This document shows, in pieces, positions 1-7,574 of a stretch of DNA of 17,821 nucleotides. A model generated the notes under the pieces. That model saw only the letters and a program-made list of their open reading frames with translations, was not told the DNA's origin and ran no database searches. Positions within the stretch are counted from its first letter, which is position 1, and every line of letters begins with the position of its first letter. The position numbers and the translations under genes are program-made. The DNA comes from CAYMWF01 sp964394085 [NCBI: uncultured Gemmatimonadota bacterium] (GTDB taxonomy: Bacteria; GCA-2686955; CAYMWF01), in the NCBI GenBank assembly GCA_964394085.1, contig CAYMWF010000097.1, positions 1 to 17,821 on the forward strand, given 5' to 3'.

Positions 1-2190
1 GAAATCGCCGGGCTGGAGGGGCGGCACGGAGAAGCGGCGAAGTCTTTCAGAGGCGGCATCGGGCTTCTGCGGGACCATACGGATATGGAGCTGGAGTGCG
101 AGCTTTTCTGGCAGTACGGGCGGGCGCGGATACTGGACGGGGACGTTGACGCCGGGGAAAAGTACGCCCGCAAGGCGGTGGAGAAGTCGAAGAAGGCCGG
201 CTATGCGGTGAACCTGGCTTTTGCGTATGAGACCATCTCGAAGGCGCACCACGCCCGGAAAGAGTACGGGAAGGAAGAGGAATTCCTGCGCAAGGCGCTG
301 GAGCTCGACGGGCGGGGATTCCCGTTCTACCGGTTCAAGCTCCTGCTCGAGGCCGCTGCTTTTTACGGCCTGGTCCGGAAAGATGAGCGGAACCACAGGG
401 AAGCCGTCGCGCTTCTCGGTGAGGCGGACCAGCTCGCCGAGCGGATGGAGCTCGGAGCGCGGGAGCTGGAGCGGCTGCTCCTGAGAGCCGAAATCGTAGC
501 CAGGGTGGACCCGTTCGAAGGCGTCCAGGTTCTCGACGAGGTGAGGGACAGGCTGGATGCCGGCGAGGGTTCGGAACTCTTCCCCGCGTGTTACGCGAAG
601 GAGATTCGTTCCCGCGCAGACAAGCTCGAGAAGTCGCTGAGCCGGAAGATGGAAAAACTGTCCAGCCTGGACGCGGCCGTGCTCCACTCGGTGAACGAGC
701 CGCGCGGCCTCGATCACAGGAGCCACCTGGATCTCCAGGGCTTCCTCCGCCTGGTGCTGGAGCGGCTCGACGGGGACGGCATCGTCCTGCACCTCGAATC
801 GGACGGCTTCGAAGTGGACGAGTATCTCGGCATGACACTGAATCGGTTCCAGCGGGTCAAGAAGGCCGCGGTGGAGATTTCGACACTGGAGCGGGGGCTG
901 CCCGTGCTCTGCGCCGATTCGGGAAAAGACGACAAGTTCGGGAAACTCGGGACAGGACGGCACAGCGTGCTTCTCTTTCCGCTTCGTCTCCTCGGCAACG
1001 CTCCCTCCGGGTATCTCTATATAGAACGGAACATCGGCGGCGCCAAAAGACGGCACCCCTTCCCGAGGAGCGCGTTCCGGACCGCGTCATTTTTCACCCG
1101 CAGCATCGAGTCTCTTCTCGACATGCGGCTCTCGATGCTCCAGCGCGAGAACAGGAGCCTCCGCCGCCTTCTCGACACTCCCGACATGTACCACGGCATC
1201 CTGACCCGCAACCCGGGCATGCGCGCCGAGCTCGCCAAGATCGAAAAGGTGAAAGACGCTCTTATCCCGGTGCTGATCGCGGGCGAATCGGGCACCGGCA
1301 AGGAGCTTATCGCCCGCGCCCTTCACGAGCGGGGCAGGCGCGGTCAAGGCCCGATGGTAACCGTGAACTGCGCGGCGATTCCGGGAACCCTCCTCGAATC
1401 GGAGCTTTTCGGATACAGGAAGGGCAGCTTCACCGGCGCCGATCACGACAAGACCGGCCTCTTCCAGGCCGCCCACGGAGGCACCTTGTTCCTCGACGAG
1501 ATCGGTGAGCTTCCGGGCGAGCTCCAGGCCAAGCTTCTCAGGGTTCTCGACGACAAGAAGGTTTCGCCCCTCGGAACCACCAGTCCGGTGGATGTCGATT
1601 TCCGCCTTGTCGTCGCGACCAACCGCCGCCTGGAAGACGAAATGGAGAAGGGCCGCTTCCGCTCGGACCTGTATTATCGTATCAAGGGCGTGAAGATCAG
1701 CATTCCTCCGCTCCGCCGCCGCAAGGAAGACATCACCCTCCTTGCCGGTCACTTCATCGAGCAGCTGAGCCGCGGCGACCCCTCGGTGAAGGGCTGCAGT
1801 TTCTCGGCCGCCGCCTTCAGGAGGATGATGGAATACGACTGGCCGGGCAATATCCGCGAACTGAAGCACACCGTCGAATCCGCCGTCTATTTCAGGGACG
1901 AAGAAACCGGCGTCATCGGCGCCGATGTGCTCGGTTCCGCCGAGAGTTACCCCATCGAGGCCGAAAAAGGACAGTCGATCGTATCCGACCGCGCGGTGAC
2001 CGAGATCTGCCGTGCCGTCCGGGACGGCGGTTACGAGCCGGTTCTCGACGGACTCGAGAAACGTGTTCTCGAAAAAACCCTCGAGGAGAACGAGTGGGTC
2101 CAGCGCAAGGCCGGACGCGCCGTCAACCTCGGAGAATCCACCCTCCGCGCCAAGCTTCGCAAACTCGGCATCACCCGCGAAGAAGAATAG
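1..2190 (+). CDS. Sigma-54-dependent transcriptional activator, TPR-GAF-AAA+-Fis (5' end outside window)
   Basis: The frame is open from base 1, so the ATG at 85 is probably internal and the N-terminus is missing. Visible order: helical TPR-like repeats (about bases 1-620), a GAF-like sensor domain (about 700-1110), a short coiled linker, the sigma-54 AAA+ domain (about 1190-1900) and a C-terminal Fis-type helix-turn-helix (about 2040-2185). AAA+ landmarks are Walker A GESGTGKE (from 1282), the sigma-54 contact loop GSFTGA (1423-1440, Ser in place of the usual Ala), Walker B FLDE (1489-1500), a SDLYYRI segment and WPGNIREL. Proteins with this core hydrolyse ATP to open sigma-54 polymerase complexes from upstream sites. 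There is no receiver domain in view. TPR plus GAF resembles the C-terminal half of kinase/AAA/TPR/sigma-54 fusions, so a kinase may lie upstream (inference). The stop is TAG. Confidence 0.93.
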   Translation, partial: EIAGLEGRHGEAAKSFRGGIGLLRDHTDMELECELFWQYGRARILDGDVDAGEKYARKAVEKSKKAGYAVNLAFAYETISKAHHARKEYGKEEEFLRKALELDGRGFPFYRFKLLLEAAAFYGLVRKDERNHREAVALLGEADQLAERMELGARELERLLLRAEIVARVDPFEGVQVLDEVRDRLDAGEGSELFPACYAKEIRSRADKLEKSLSRKMEKLSSLDAAVLHSVNEPRGLDHRSHLDLQGFLRLVLERLDGDGIVLHLESDGFEVDEYLGMTLNRFQRVKKAAVEISTLERGLPVLCADSGKDDKFGKLGTGRHSVLLFPLRLLGNAPSGYLYIERNIGGAKRRHPFPRSAFRTASFFTRSIESLLDMRLSMLQRENRSLRRLLDTPDMYHGILTRNPGMRAELAKIEKVKDALIPVLIAGESGTGKELIARALHERGRRGQGPMVTVNCAAIPGTLLESELFGYRKGSFTGADHDKTGLFQAAHGGTLFLDEIGELPGELQAKLLRVLDDKKVSPLGTTSPVDVDFRLVVATNRRLEDEMEKGRFRSDLYYRIKGVKISIPPLRRRKEDITLLAGHFIEQLSRGDPSVKGCSFSAAAFRRMMEYDWPGNIRELKHTVESAVYFRDEETGVIGADVLGSAESYPIEAEKGQSIVSDRAVTEICRAVRDGGYEPVLDGLEKRVLEKTLEENEWVQRKAGRAVNLGESTLRAKLRKLGITREEE

Positions 2191-2221
2191 ATTTCACTCC
2201 CCCCTGTAAAAATTTACTGGG

Positions 2222-2257
2222 CAGGTGCCCGATTGTTGCATATAGTTGCGGCACCTG
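2222..2257. promoter_or_regulatory. Inverted repeat in leader of the small secreted gene
   Basis: Perfect 8-bp arms CAGGTGCC (2222-2229) and GGCACCTG (2250-2257) enclose 20 nt that carry a direct repeat GTTGC-ATATA-GTTGC. It lies between the activator stop and the Shine-Dalgarno at 2264-2270. It could be a leader hairpin or a dimeric operator. It has no T-run, so it is not a standard terminator. Confidence 0.4.
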
Positions 2258-2275
2258 ATATCCGGGAGGTGTCGT

Positions 2276-2758
2276 ATGCGAAGAATCAGTATTGTTATGA
2301 TCGTGGCCTTGTGTATCGCGGCGTCCGGTCCCGCCGGAGCCGCGGAGAAGAATCCTTTTCTGGCCCAGTCCGGGAAGTTCAGGGTTCTCGTGGAGCTTCT
2401 CCCCCAGGATTTAAAGGATGCCGGGCTCACCCAGCAGATGATCAAGGAGCAGGTCGAGCTCTATTGCAAAGAGAACGGCCTGACGGTGGAGGAGTCGAGC
2501 TCGGACTATCTTTACATTCAACTCAAAGGTCTTACCATCACCGTAAGCGGCCAGACCCTGGGTTACGCCTACAACGGGAAGATGCTGTTCGCGCAGGCCG
2601 TAAGAAGCGCCATATCGACCGATATCTACAAGGCCTTCACCTGGCAGTCGCCCGGGTTCTCGGGCATTTCGAAAAAGAGTCTCCTGAAGCAGGAGATCGA
2701 TCTGTGCCTTCAGAGCGAGGTCAGGAACCTGGCGACCTCCATTCAGAATTCGAGATAG
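2276..2758 (+). CDS. Small secreted protein of unknown function (160 aa)
   Basis: I do not recognise a family. The start ATG at 2276 is set by a good Shine-Dalgarno (GGGAGGT, 2264-2270, 5 nt away). It also gives a clean Sec signal peptide: MRRIS, a hydrophobic stretch, then an AxA-type site near GPAGAAEK (residues about 18-24). The mature part is about 136 residues, with a start that reads like a mixed alpha/beta domain (FRVLVELLP, then a helix and LTVEESSSDYLYIQL). A single Cys lies near the C-terminus (DLCLQSEV). The protein is probably periplasmic. It is the first gene after the sigma-54 activator and is followed, after 119 nt, by the selenoprotein peroxiredoxin in the same direction, so co-transcription is possible. 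Confidence 0.8.
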   Translation: MRRISIVMIVALCIAASGPAGAAEKNPFLAQSGKFRVLVELLPQDLKDAGLTQQMIKEQVELYCKENGLTVEESSSDYLYIQLKGLTITVSGQTLGYAYNGKMLFAQAVRSAISTDIYKAFTWQSPGFSGISKKSLLKQEIDLCLQSEVRNLATSIQNSR

Positions 2759-2877
2759 CAGACCGGCTCGTTTCAGCAGGTTCGGTTCCGGAACAAACCG
2801 TGAACAGGCAAGCCGAAGTCAAAACGACGGGGCAGTCCGGTCCGGAACGGTCGCGTCCGGTTAAGCGGGGAGCCGAT

Positions 2878-3342
2878 GTGGCGAAAGTATTGGTAAACGA
2901 GAAAGCGCCCCTGTTCGACACAAAGGACTTCAACGACAGGACGGTGGCCCTGGCCGATTTTAAAGGCGCCGCGAATGTCCTGCTCGTTTTCAACCGCGGA
3001 TTCATCTGACCGTTCTGCCGAAGGCACCTGGCGCAGTTGCGCTCGGATTACGGGAAGTTTCGCGAGCTGGACACCGAGGTCGTGGTCGTCGGCCCTGAGA
3101 ATGCCGGGGCTTTCAGGGAATACTGGGAGAAGGAGGAACTGCCTTTTGTCGGTCTGCCGGATCCGGACCGGAAGGTTTTGAATCTGTACGGCCAGGAGGT
3201 TAAACTGTTCAAACTGGGCAGGCTGCCCGCCCAGATCGTGATAGATAAGACCGGGACAATCCGCCTGGCTCACTACGGCGGGTCGATGATGGACATTATT
3301 GCCAACGCTGAAGTTATAGCGTTTATTGAAAGTATTAATTAA
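2878..3342 (+). CDS. Selenocysteine-containing peroxiredoxin-like protein (AhpC/TSA fold, UxxC), UGA at 3007-3009
   Basis: One thioredoxin-fold protein of 154 residues is read through an in-frame TGA at 3007-3009. Before the TGA: NEKAPLFDTKDFNDR and VLLVFNRGFI. After it, in the same frame: PFCRRHLAQL, then VVVVGPENAG, GLPDPDRKVLNLYG, QIVIDKTGTI, ending TAA at 3340. The TGA sits exactly where this family has the catalytic Cys (FxRGxxCPFCRxxL), giving I43-U44-P45-F46-C47. The start chosen is GTG 2878, with Shine-Dalgarno-like GGGGAG at 2867-2872, 5 nt away. GTG 2800 is in frame but lacks a ribosome site. The likely role is thiol/selenol-dependent peroxide or disulfide reduction in the cytoplasm, since there is no signal peptide. 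It lies 31 nt upstream of rubrerythrin, another peroxide-removing protein. A point mutation TGC/TGT to TGA is the alternative, but intact coding downstream and a hairpin just after the TGA favour selenocysteine. No sel genes are in the window. Confidence 0.88.
3027..3046 (+). promoter_or_regulatory. Candidate bacterial SECIS hairpin
   Basis: The hairpin starts 18 nt after the UGA. The 5' arm CC-U-GGCGC (3027-3034) pairs with GCGCU-C-GG (3039-3046), leaving one U/C mismatch, with apical loop AGUU (3035-3038). The loop begins at +26 from the UGA and has G in its first two positions, as the loose bacterial SECIS consensus asks. A smaller competing hairpin, UGCC-GAA-GGCA, lies at 3016-3026. This was folded by eye only. 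Confidence 0.55.
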
Positions 3343-3373
3343 GGTAGCTCCACTAAAAAACGGAGGTCGAATC

Positions 3374-3946
3374 ATGGAACTCAAAGGAAGCAGGACAGAG
3401 AAGAACCTGATGGCCGCCTTCGCGGGAGAGTCGCAGGCGAGGAACCGGTACACGTACTACTCGAGCAAGGCCCGGAAAGAGGGCTTCAGACAGATATCCG
3501 AGATCTTCGAAGAGACCGCCAACCAGGAGCGGGAACACGCCAAGCGCCTGTTCAAATTCATGCCGGGCGGCGAAGTCGAAATCACGGGGGCCTTCCCCAG
3601 CGGCACCATCGAAAATACGCTGACGAACCTGAAAGCCGCCGCAGCCGGCGAAAACCATGAATGGGTCGAGATGTATCCGTCTTTCGCCGCCACCGCGAGG
3701 AACGAAGGGTTCGATGAGATCGCCGAGGTATTCGAGGCTATCGCCGTGGCTGAAAAACATCATGAGAAGCGGTACCTTGACCTTGCGCGGAATATCGAAC
3801 ACGGCAGGATTTTCAAAAAAGACGAAGTTGTCGTATGGCGGTGCATGAACTGCGGATACGTGAGCAAGGGGCGGGAAGCCCCCGGTCTCTGCCCGGCCTG
3901 CGCCCATAAACAGGACCATTTCGAGCTTCTCGGAGAGAACTGGTAG
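3374..3946 (+). CDS. rbr: Rubrerythrin
   Basis: 190 residues with the complete rubrerythrin layout. An N-terminal ferritin-like four-helix di-iron domain carries E19 in AFAGESQARNRY, E52/H55 in NQEREHAKR and E127-x-x-H130 in AEKHHEKRY. A C-terminal rubredoxin-like domain has C157-x-x-C160 (CMNCGY) and C173-x-x-C176 (CPACAHKQDHF). Rubrerythrins reduce hydrogen peroxide to water with electrons delivered through rubredoxin, typically in anaerobes and microaerophiles. The ATG at 3374 follows GGAGGT (3362-3367) by 6 nt. The gene is 31 nt after the selenoprotein peroxiredoxin in the same direction, so the two probably form one oxidative-stress unit. Nothing is truncated. Confidence 0.96.
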   Translation: MELKGSRTEKNLMAAFAGESQARNRYTYYSSKARKEGFRQISEIFEETANQEREHAKRLFKFMPGGEVEITGAFPSGTIENTLTNLKAAAAGENHEWVEMYPSFAATARNEGFDEIAEVFEAIAVAEKHHEKRYLDLARNIEHGRIFKKDEVVVWRCMNCGYVSKGREAPGLCPACAHKQDHFELLGENW

Positions 3947-4086
3947 CCGGACGGGTCCGGCGATACCGCCGGCGTAAGGTAGCGACCGGAGGGAGCCGCC
4001 CTGAAGGAACCGGTCGCATGTTCCGCTGAGAAGCGGTCGAAACACCGCGACCGGTTCGAGCCGCCCGTCCGCCGCAGGAGGATAAG
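3947..4086. repeat. Intergenic stretch with GCGACCGG inverted repeats
   Basis: GCGACCGG at 3982-3989 and its reverse complement CCGGTCGC at 4010-4017 can form a stem. Inside it GGG (3991-3993) and CCC (3999-4001) can pair. The direct copy GCGACCGG recurs just before the NfeD gene (about 4048-4055). CCGGAC-GG-GTCCGG immediately follows the rubrerythrin stop. There is no T-run, so this may be a transcript-end or processing structure and not an intrinsic terminator. Confidence 0.35.
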
Positions 4087-4536
4087 ATGGAGATTTCACC
4101 TTCATTGATTTGGTTTTTCGTCGGTGTGGCGTTCCTGGTGGCCGAGATGCTGCTCCCGGGTTTCATCCTTATTTTCTTTACCGCCGGAAGCTGGATCTGC
4201 GCAGTGACGGTCTGGCTGACCGATATCGGTCTGCCGCAGCAGCTTGCCCTTTTTATCGTTTCTTCGCTGATTCTCCTTTTCGCCCTGAGGAAATACGGCC
4301 TCAAGACTTTCAAGGGAACGGTCCTGGAAAACGTCGACCGGTCCTTCGAGGAGTCGAAAATCGGAAAAAAAGCCATAGTCACGAAAGCGATTGCGCCGAA
4401 TATCCCCGGGGAAATCAAGGTTTCGGGCAGCTTCTGGAGAGCCGCGGCCGGGGAGGACATCGAAGAAGGCCGGTCGGTGGTGATCGAGGGCCGGGAGGCG
4501 GATGATACCCTGACGTTCAAGGTCAGGCCGGCCTGA
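4087..4536 (+). CDS. NfeD-like membrane protein (short form)
   Basis: 149 residues. Hydrophobic segments cover about residues 5-30 (LIWFFVGVAFLVAEMLLPGF then FILIFFTAGS) and 32-65. A small soluble C-terminal OB-fold-like domain of NfeD type follows (GKKAIVTKAIAP, GEIKVSGSFWRA, EEGRSVVIEG, LTFKVRPA). This is the short NfeD1b-like kind without the ClpP-like protease domain. Such proteins are encoded beside SPFH/stomatin proteins and are thought to be their membrane partners. That is the case here: the QmcA-like gene begins 61 nt downstream. The ATG at 4087 has a strong Shine-Dalgarno AGGAGG at 4076-4081. The stop is TGA, showing that UGA still terminates in this genome. Confidence 0.92.
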   Translation: MEISPSLIWFFVGVAFLVAEMLLPGFILIFFTAGSWICAVTVWLTDIGLPQQLALFIVSSLILLFALRKYGLKTFKGTVLENVDRSFEESKIGKKAIVTKAIAPNIPGEIKVSGSFWRAAAGEDIEEGRSVVIEGREADDTLTFKVRPA

Positions 4537-4597
4537 AGAACCGGCGGCGGGCAAGATATGATTGTTGCATCGGCGCGCAGAAAGTTGGGAGAATAAC

Positions 4598-5539
4598 ATG
4601 AGCCAGTCCCTTGTCGTTTTAGGCTTCCTTGCCGTCATCGTCATCATACTGCTGCTCAAGACGGCCATCGTGGTGCCGCAAAGGTCCGAGTATATCATCG
4701 AGCGCCTCGGCAAATTCAACAAGAGCCTGGGCGCCGGGTTTCATATCCTGATCCCGTTTCTTGACAAGGTGGCGTATAAGCGGTCGCTCAAGGAAGAGGT
4801 GATGGATATACCTTCGCAGGACTGCATCACCACCGATAATGTTTCAGTGTCGGTGGACGGGGTCCTGTACCTTCAGGTGGTCGACGCCAAGCTTTCGGCG
4901 TACGGCATCGACGACTACAGGCTGGCGGCCAGCCAGCTCGCACAGACCTCGCTCCGTTCGGTGATCGGCAAGATCGAGCTCGACAGGACCTTCGAAGAGC
5001 GGGAAAGCCTGAACCAGCAGGTGGTTTCGGCCATCGACGAGGCGGCCCAGAACTGGGGCGTCAAGGTTCTCCGCTACGAGATCAAGGATATCACCCCGCC
5101 CCAGAGCGTCATGGACGCCATGGAAAAGCAAATGAAGGCGGAACGGGAGAAGCGCGCGTCCATCGCAACATCAGAGGGCGACAGGCAGTCCAGGATCAAC
5201 CGGGCCGAAGGTCTGAAGAAGGAAGCGATCGAGGTATCGGAGGGGGAGAAGCAGAAACGGATAAATGAAGCCGAGGGCCAGGCCAAGGAGATCGAGCTCA
5301 TCGCCCAGGCCACGGCCGAAGGCATCCGTAAAATAGCGGACGCCCTGAGCCTTGAAGGCGGCGAGACGGCGGCGAACCTGAGGGTGGCCGAGAAGTATGT
5401 CGCGGAGTTCGGAAACCTGGCCAGGGAGAGTAATTCCCTGATTATCCCTTCGAACCTGGGGGATATGTCTTCGATGATTGCAACGGCAATGTCGGTGCTG
5501 GAGCATACGAAAAAGAACGCCGGCCAGAAAGCGGATTAG
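4598..5539 (+). CDS. qmcA: SPFH/stomatin-like membrane protein, QmcA type
   Basis: 313 residues. One N-terminal membrane segment (about residues 4-24) is followed by an SPFH/Band 7 domain (VVPQRSEYIIERLGKFNKSL, LIPFLDKVAYKRSLKE, DIPSQDCITTDNVSVSVDG, KVLRYEIKDITPP). A long charged coiled coil follows (EKQMKAEREKRASIA, then repeated EG-K-Q/E motifs), and then an Ala-rich C-terminal part. It matches the E. coli QmcA arrangement in order and length. These proteins form large oligomers that organise membrane microdomains and influence membrane proteases and fluidity. An upstream in-frame TTG at 4562 was rejected because the ATG at 4598 has GGGAG nearby and begins directly with the membrane anchor. 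NfeD upstream is the usual partner. The sulfatase-like gene begins 1 nt after the TAG stop. Confidence 0.93.
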   Translation: MSQSLVVLGFLAVIVIILLLKTAIVVPQRSEYIIERLGKFNKSLGAGFHILIPFLDKVAYKRSLKEEVMDIPSQDCITTDNVSVSVDGVLYLQVVDAKLSAYGIDDYRLAASQLAQTSLRSVIGKIELDRTFEERESLNQQVVSAIDEAAQNWGVKVLRYEIKDITPPQSVMDAMEKQMKAEREKRASIATSEGDRQSRINRAEGLKKEAIEVSEGEKQKRINEAEGQAKEIELIAQATAEGIRKIADALSLEGGETAANLRVAEKYVAEFGNLARESNSLIIPSNLGDMSSMIATAMSVLEHTKKNAGQKAD

Positions 5540-5540
5540 G

Positions 5541-7565
5541 TTGCGGAACAAATTTCACATCATCGCATTTTTTGCGGCAGCGGGTGCTCTCACCGGCTGG
5601 GCGGCGGGCCTGATCCTGGTTCTGGATTATATGCTCACCTCCCTTCACCTGTGGAGCTGGTCATTCTTCATGTTAGGTGTTGCGATGCAGGTCGTGCTGG
5701 GCATGCTGATCGGTATCGCCGCAGGTGTATTCGCCTGCGTTATCACCCTTGCAGCGGGGAAATTCCGTTCCGGGGCTTTCCTGACGGCTATGGCCGCTGC
5801 TTCGATCGCCCTGGTTCTCCTTTTTTCTTCAATCTTTCTTGCCGTTCTTCCCGACACAATCAGTATCACCTCGTTCAAGGGTCTGCTGATCTCCCTGGTG
5901 CTTCTGATTTCAGTCTCCACGGGAGGTTTCTTTCTATGGCGTTTTCTCGAGCGGTTTCCCGGTTCTTTCTTTTCAAAGTACCCGCCGCAGTCACTGATTC
6001 TCTGGGGCCGGACAATCCTCATTTTCCTGCTGTTCGTTTTGATTGTCGGAGTCGGAGCGGGTCTTGATCATATCCTTTCAGGGCTGGAGAAAAAGGCATC
6101 CCCGCCCTCCAGACTGAAATGTCCGGATATTATTCTCATCGTACTCGACACCCTCCGGGCGGATCATCTTTCCTGCTACGGGTATTCGAGTAAAACATCC
6201 CCCTTCCTCGATAATTATGCGACGGAAAGCGCTCTTTACCTGAATGCGATTTCGACTTCGTGTCATACTCCTCCTCCTCACGCCACGCTGCTGACGGGAA
6301 AATACCCCTCCACTCACGGTGTTTACGGAAATAACCGGTTCATGTCGCCCCGGGACAGGCGGTTACCGGGCCTTCTGGCTGAAACCGGGTATCATTCAGT
6401 CGGGATCGTATCGAACCTGGCCCTGCATGCTGTTTTCGGATTCGGTATGGGTTTCGATGCCTACATCAGCGAGCGCCTGGATATACTCACTCACATCGGA
6501 TTCTGGCAGAAAATCGGCCTGTGGGGCGGTGTGAAGAGAAACTTTCCCGGTTTGGTACCGATTCTATCCAGGCCGGAAAAACTAGAAAACAAGCGAATGA
6601 ATGAAGCTGAATACACCACGGATCTGGCTATCGAAGCCGTCGGTGAAGCTCCTCCGAACAGACCCCTTTTCCTTTTTCTCAACTACATGGACCCGCACAT
6701 GCCCTATGCTCCGCCGCCCGGGGATCTCAGGTATTTTCTAAAAGGCGACCAGCAGCAGGGCGGCGAGCTTTCTCACGCCGGCAACAGCAGCATGGCCTCA
6801 AAATCCAACAAGGAGATCATGGATATCCTCTTTGCGAGGTTGAACCGGGAGAAGGCGAATCTCCTGCCGGAACTTCCCCGTGAAGACCTCGATTATCTCC
6901 TCGCCGCTTATGACGGCGAGATAAGGTACCTGGACCGCCACCTGGCTCGACTGTTCGATTCCCTGAAAGCCGAAGGCAGGCTGGACAATGCACTTGTTAT
7001 TATCACCAGCGACCATGGTGAACATTTCGGAGAGCACAGAATCTTTCTGCATGCGAACTCCCTGTACGAAGAGCTTATCAGGATTCCTCTTCTAATTTCC
7101 TGGCCGGGCAGGATAGCGGCCGGACCCCGGGATCAACTTGTATCCCTGATTTCGTTGACACCCACCATGCTGGAGGCTGCCGGCGTCCCGATCCCTGAGG
7201 ATATGGAAGGTGAAAGCCTCCTTCCAGGTCTCGTTGCCGATGGAGATGAAATTCGCCGGGAAGAAAAAACCGTGTGGGAATCGTCTGGTGTCGTCTCGCA
7301 ATGGACCGGGAATCATGCCATTTACAGTGAAGGATTCAAAGGAATATTCTACAAGTCGGGTGATGTAGAAATATATGATCTGAGCTCGGACCCGGCGGAA
7401 ACGCAAAACCTGGCCCCGGTCCGGCCCGCCATTAAACAGCGCCTCGAGGACAGGCTGAGTGAATGGAAAGCATCTCGTGGGAATGTAGATCCCGTAGATG
7501 CGGCAGCCAGAGAGGTAGCCGCGCCCCTGAAGGAAAGACTGGAGGCCCTCGGTTATATCAACTGA
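5541..7565 (+). CDS. Membrane-anchored sulfatase-like hydrolase/transferase (Thr-nucleophile type)
   Basis: About 674 residues if started at TTG 5541, 1 nt after the qmcA stop. The frame also extends back to TTG 5478, inside qmcA, and an internal ATG lies at 5631. TTG 5541 keeps the first membrane helix whole, but its ribosome site is weak. Roughly five transmembrane segments fill residues 5-175. The alkaline-phosphatase-superfamily catalytic domain follows: metal ligands in VLDTLRADHLSCYGY (D203, D208), nucleophile region T243-P-P-P-H-A-T-L-L-T-G, then SDHGE (D491, H492), a later His (H504), and the usual ending EALGYIN. The formylglycine signature C/S-x-P-x-R is replaced by T-x-P-x-H. The enzyme should therefore not need formylglycine maturation, and may be a phosphotransferase or phosphodiesterase acting on surface lipids or glycans instead of a true sulfatase. 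The active site is likely extracytoplasmic. Confidence 0.88.
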   Translation: MRNKFHIIAFFAAAGALTGWAAGLILVLDYMLTSLHLWSWSFFMLGVAMQVVLGMLIGIAAGVFACVITLAAGKFRSGAFLTAMAAASIALVLLFSSIFLAVLPDTISITSFKGLLISLVLLISVSTGGFFLWRFLERFPGSFFSKYPPQSLILWGRTILIFLLFVLIVGVGAGLDHILSGLEKKASPPSRLKCPDIILIVLDTLRADHLSCYGYSSKTSPFLDNYATESALYLNAISTSCHTPPPHATLLTGKYPSTHGVYGNNRFMSPRDRRLPGLLAETGYHSVGIVSNLALHAVFGFGMGFDAYISERLDILTHIGFWQKIGLWGGVKRNFPGLVPILSRPEKLENKRMNEAEYTTDLAIEAVGEAPPNRPLFLFLNYMDPHMPYAPPPGDLRYFLKGDQQQGGELSHAGNSSMASKSNKEIMDILFARLNREKANLLPELPREDLDYLLAAYDGEIRYLDRHLARLFDSLKAEGRLDNALVIITSDHGEHFGEHRIFLHANSLYEELIRIPLLISWPGRIAAGPRDQLVSLISLTPTMLEAAGVPIPEDMEGESLLPGLVADGDEIRREEKTVWESSGVVSQWTGNHAIYSEGFKGIFYKSGDVEIYDLSSDPAETQNLAPVRPAIKQRLEDRLSEWKASRGNVDPVDAAAREVAAPLKERLEALGYIN

Positions 7566-7574
7566 GCACAGTTG
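7559..7574. terminator. Possible shared hairpin between convergent genes
   Basis: CAACTG-AGCA-CAGTTG is a perfect 6-bp stem that spans the sulfatase-like stop codon and abuts the stop of the convergent radical SAM gene at 7575. Neither strand has a clear T-run, so termination is only suggested by position. Confidence 0.25.

Noticed and set aside
588-1508. Long 306-residue plus-strand frame inside the sigma-54 activator
   Set aside because: It is an Arg/Pro-rich shadow frame of GC-rich DNA; the frame-1 protein has every sigma-54 motif.
2225-2240. Sigma-54-like sequence GTGCCCG-ATTG-TTGCA upstream of the secreted unknown gene
   Set aside because: The -12 half is good, but the conserved GG of the -24 half reads TG at the correct spacing. 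It is too weak to call beside the clean site at 16578-16592.
2233-3009. A 258-residue plus-strand reading frame ending at the UGA
   Set aside because: Its first two thirds are out of frame with the clearly secreted protein at 2276-2758. Only the part from 2878 on is real, as the N-terminus of the selenoprotein.
4562-4597. TTG start adding 12 residues to the QmcA-like protein
   Set aside because: The ATG at 4598 has the ribosome site and starts directly at the membrane anchor, as in the family.
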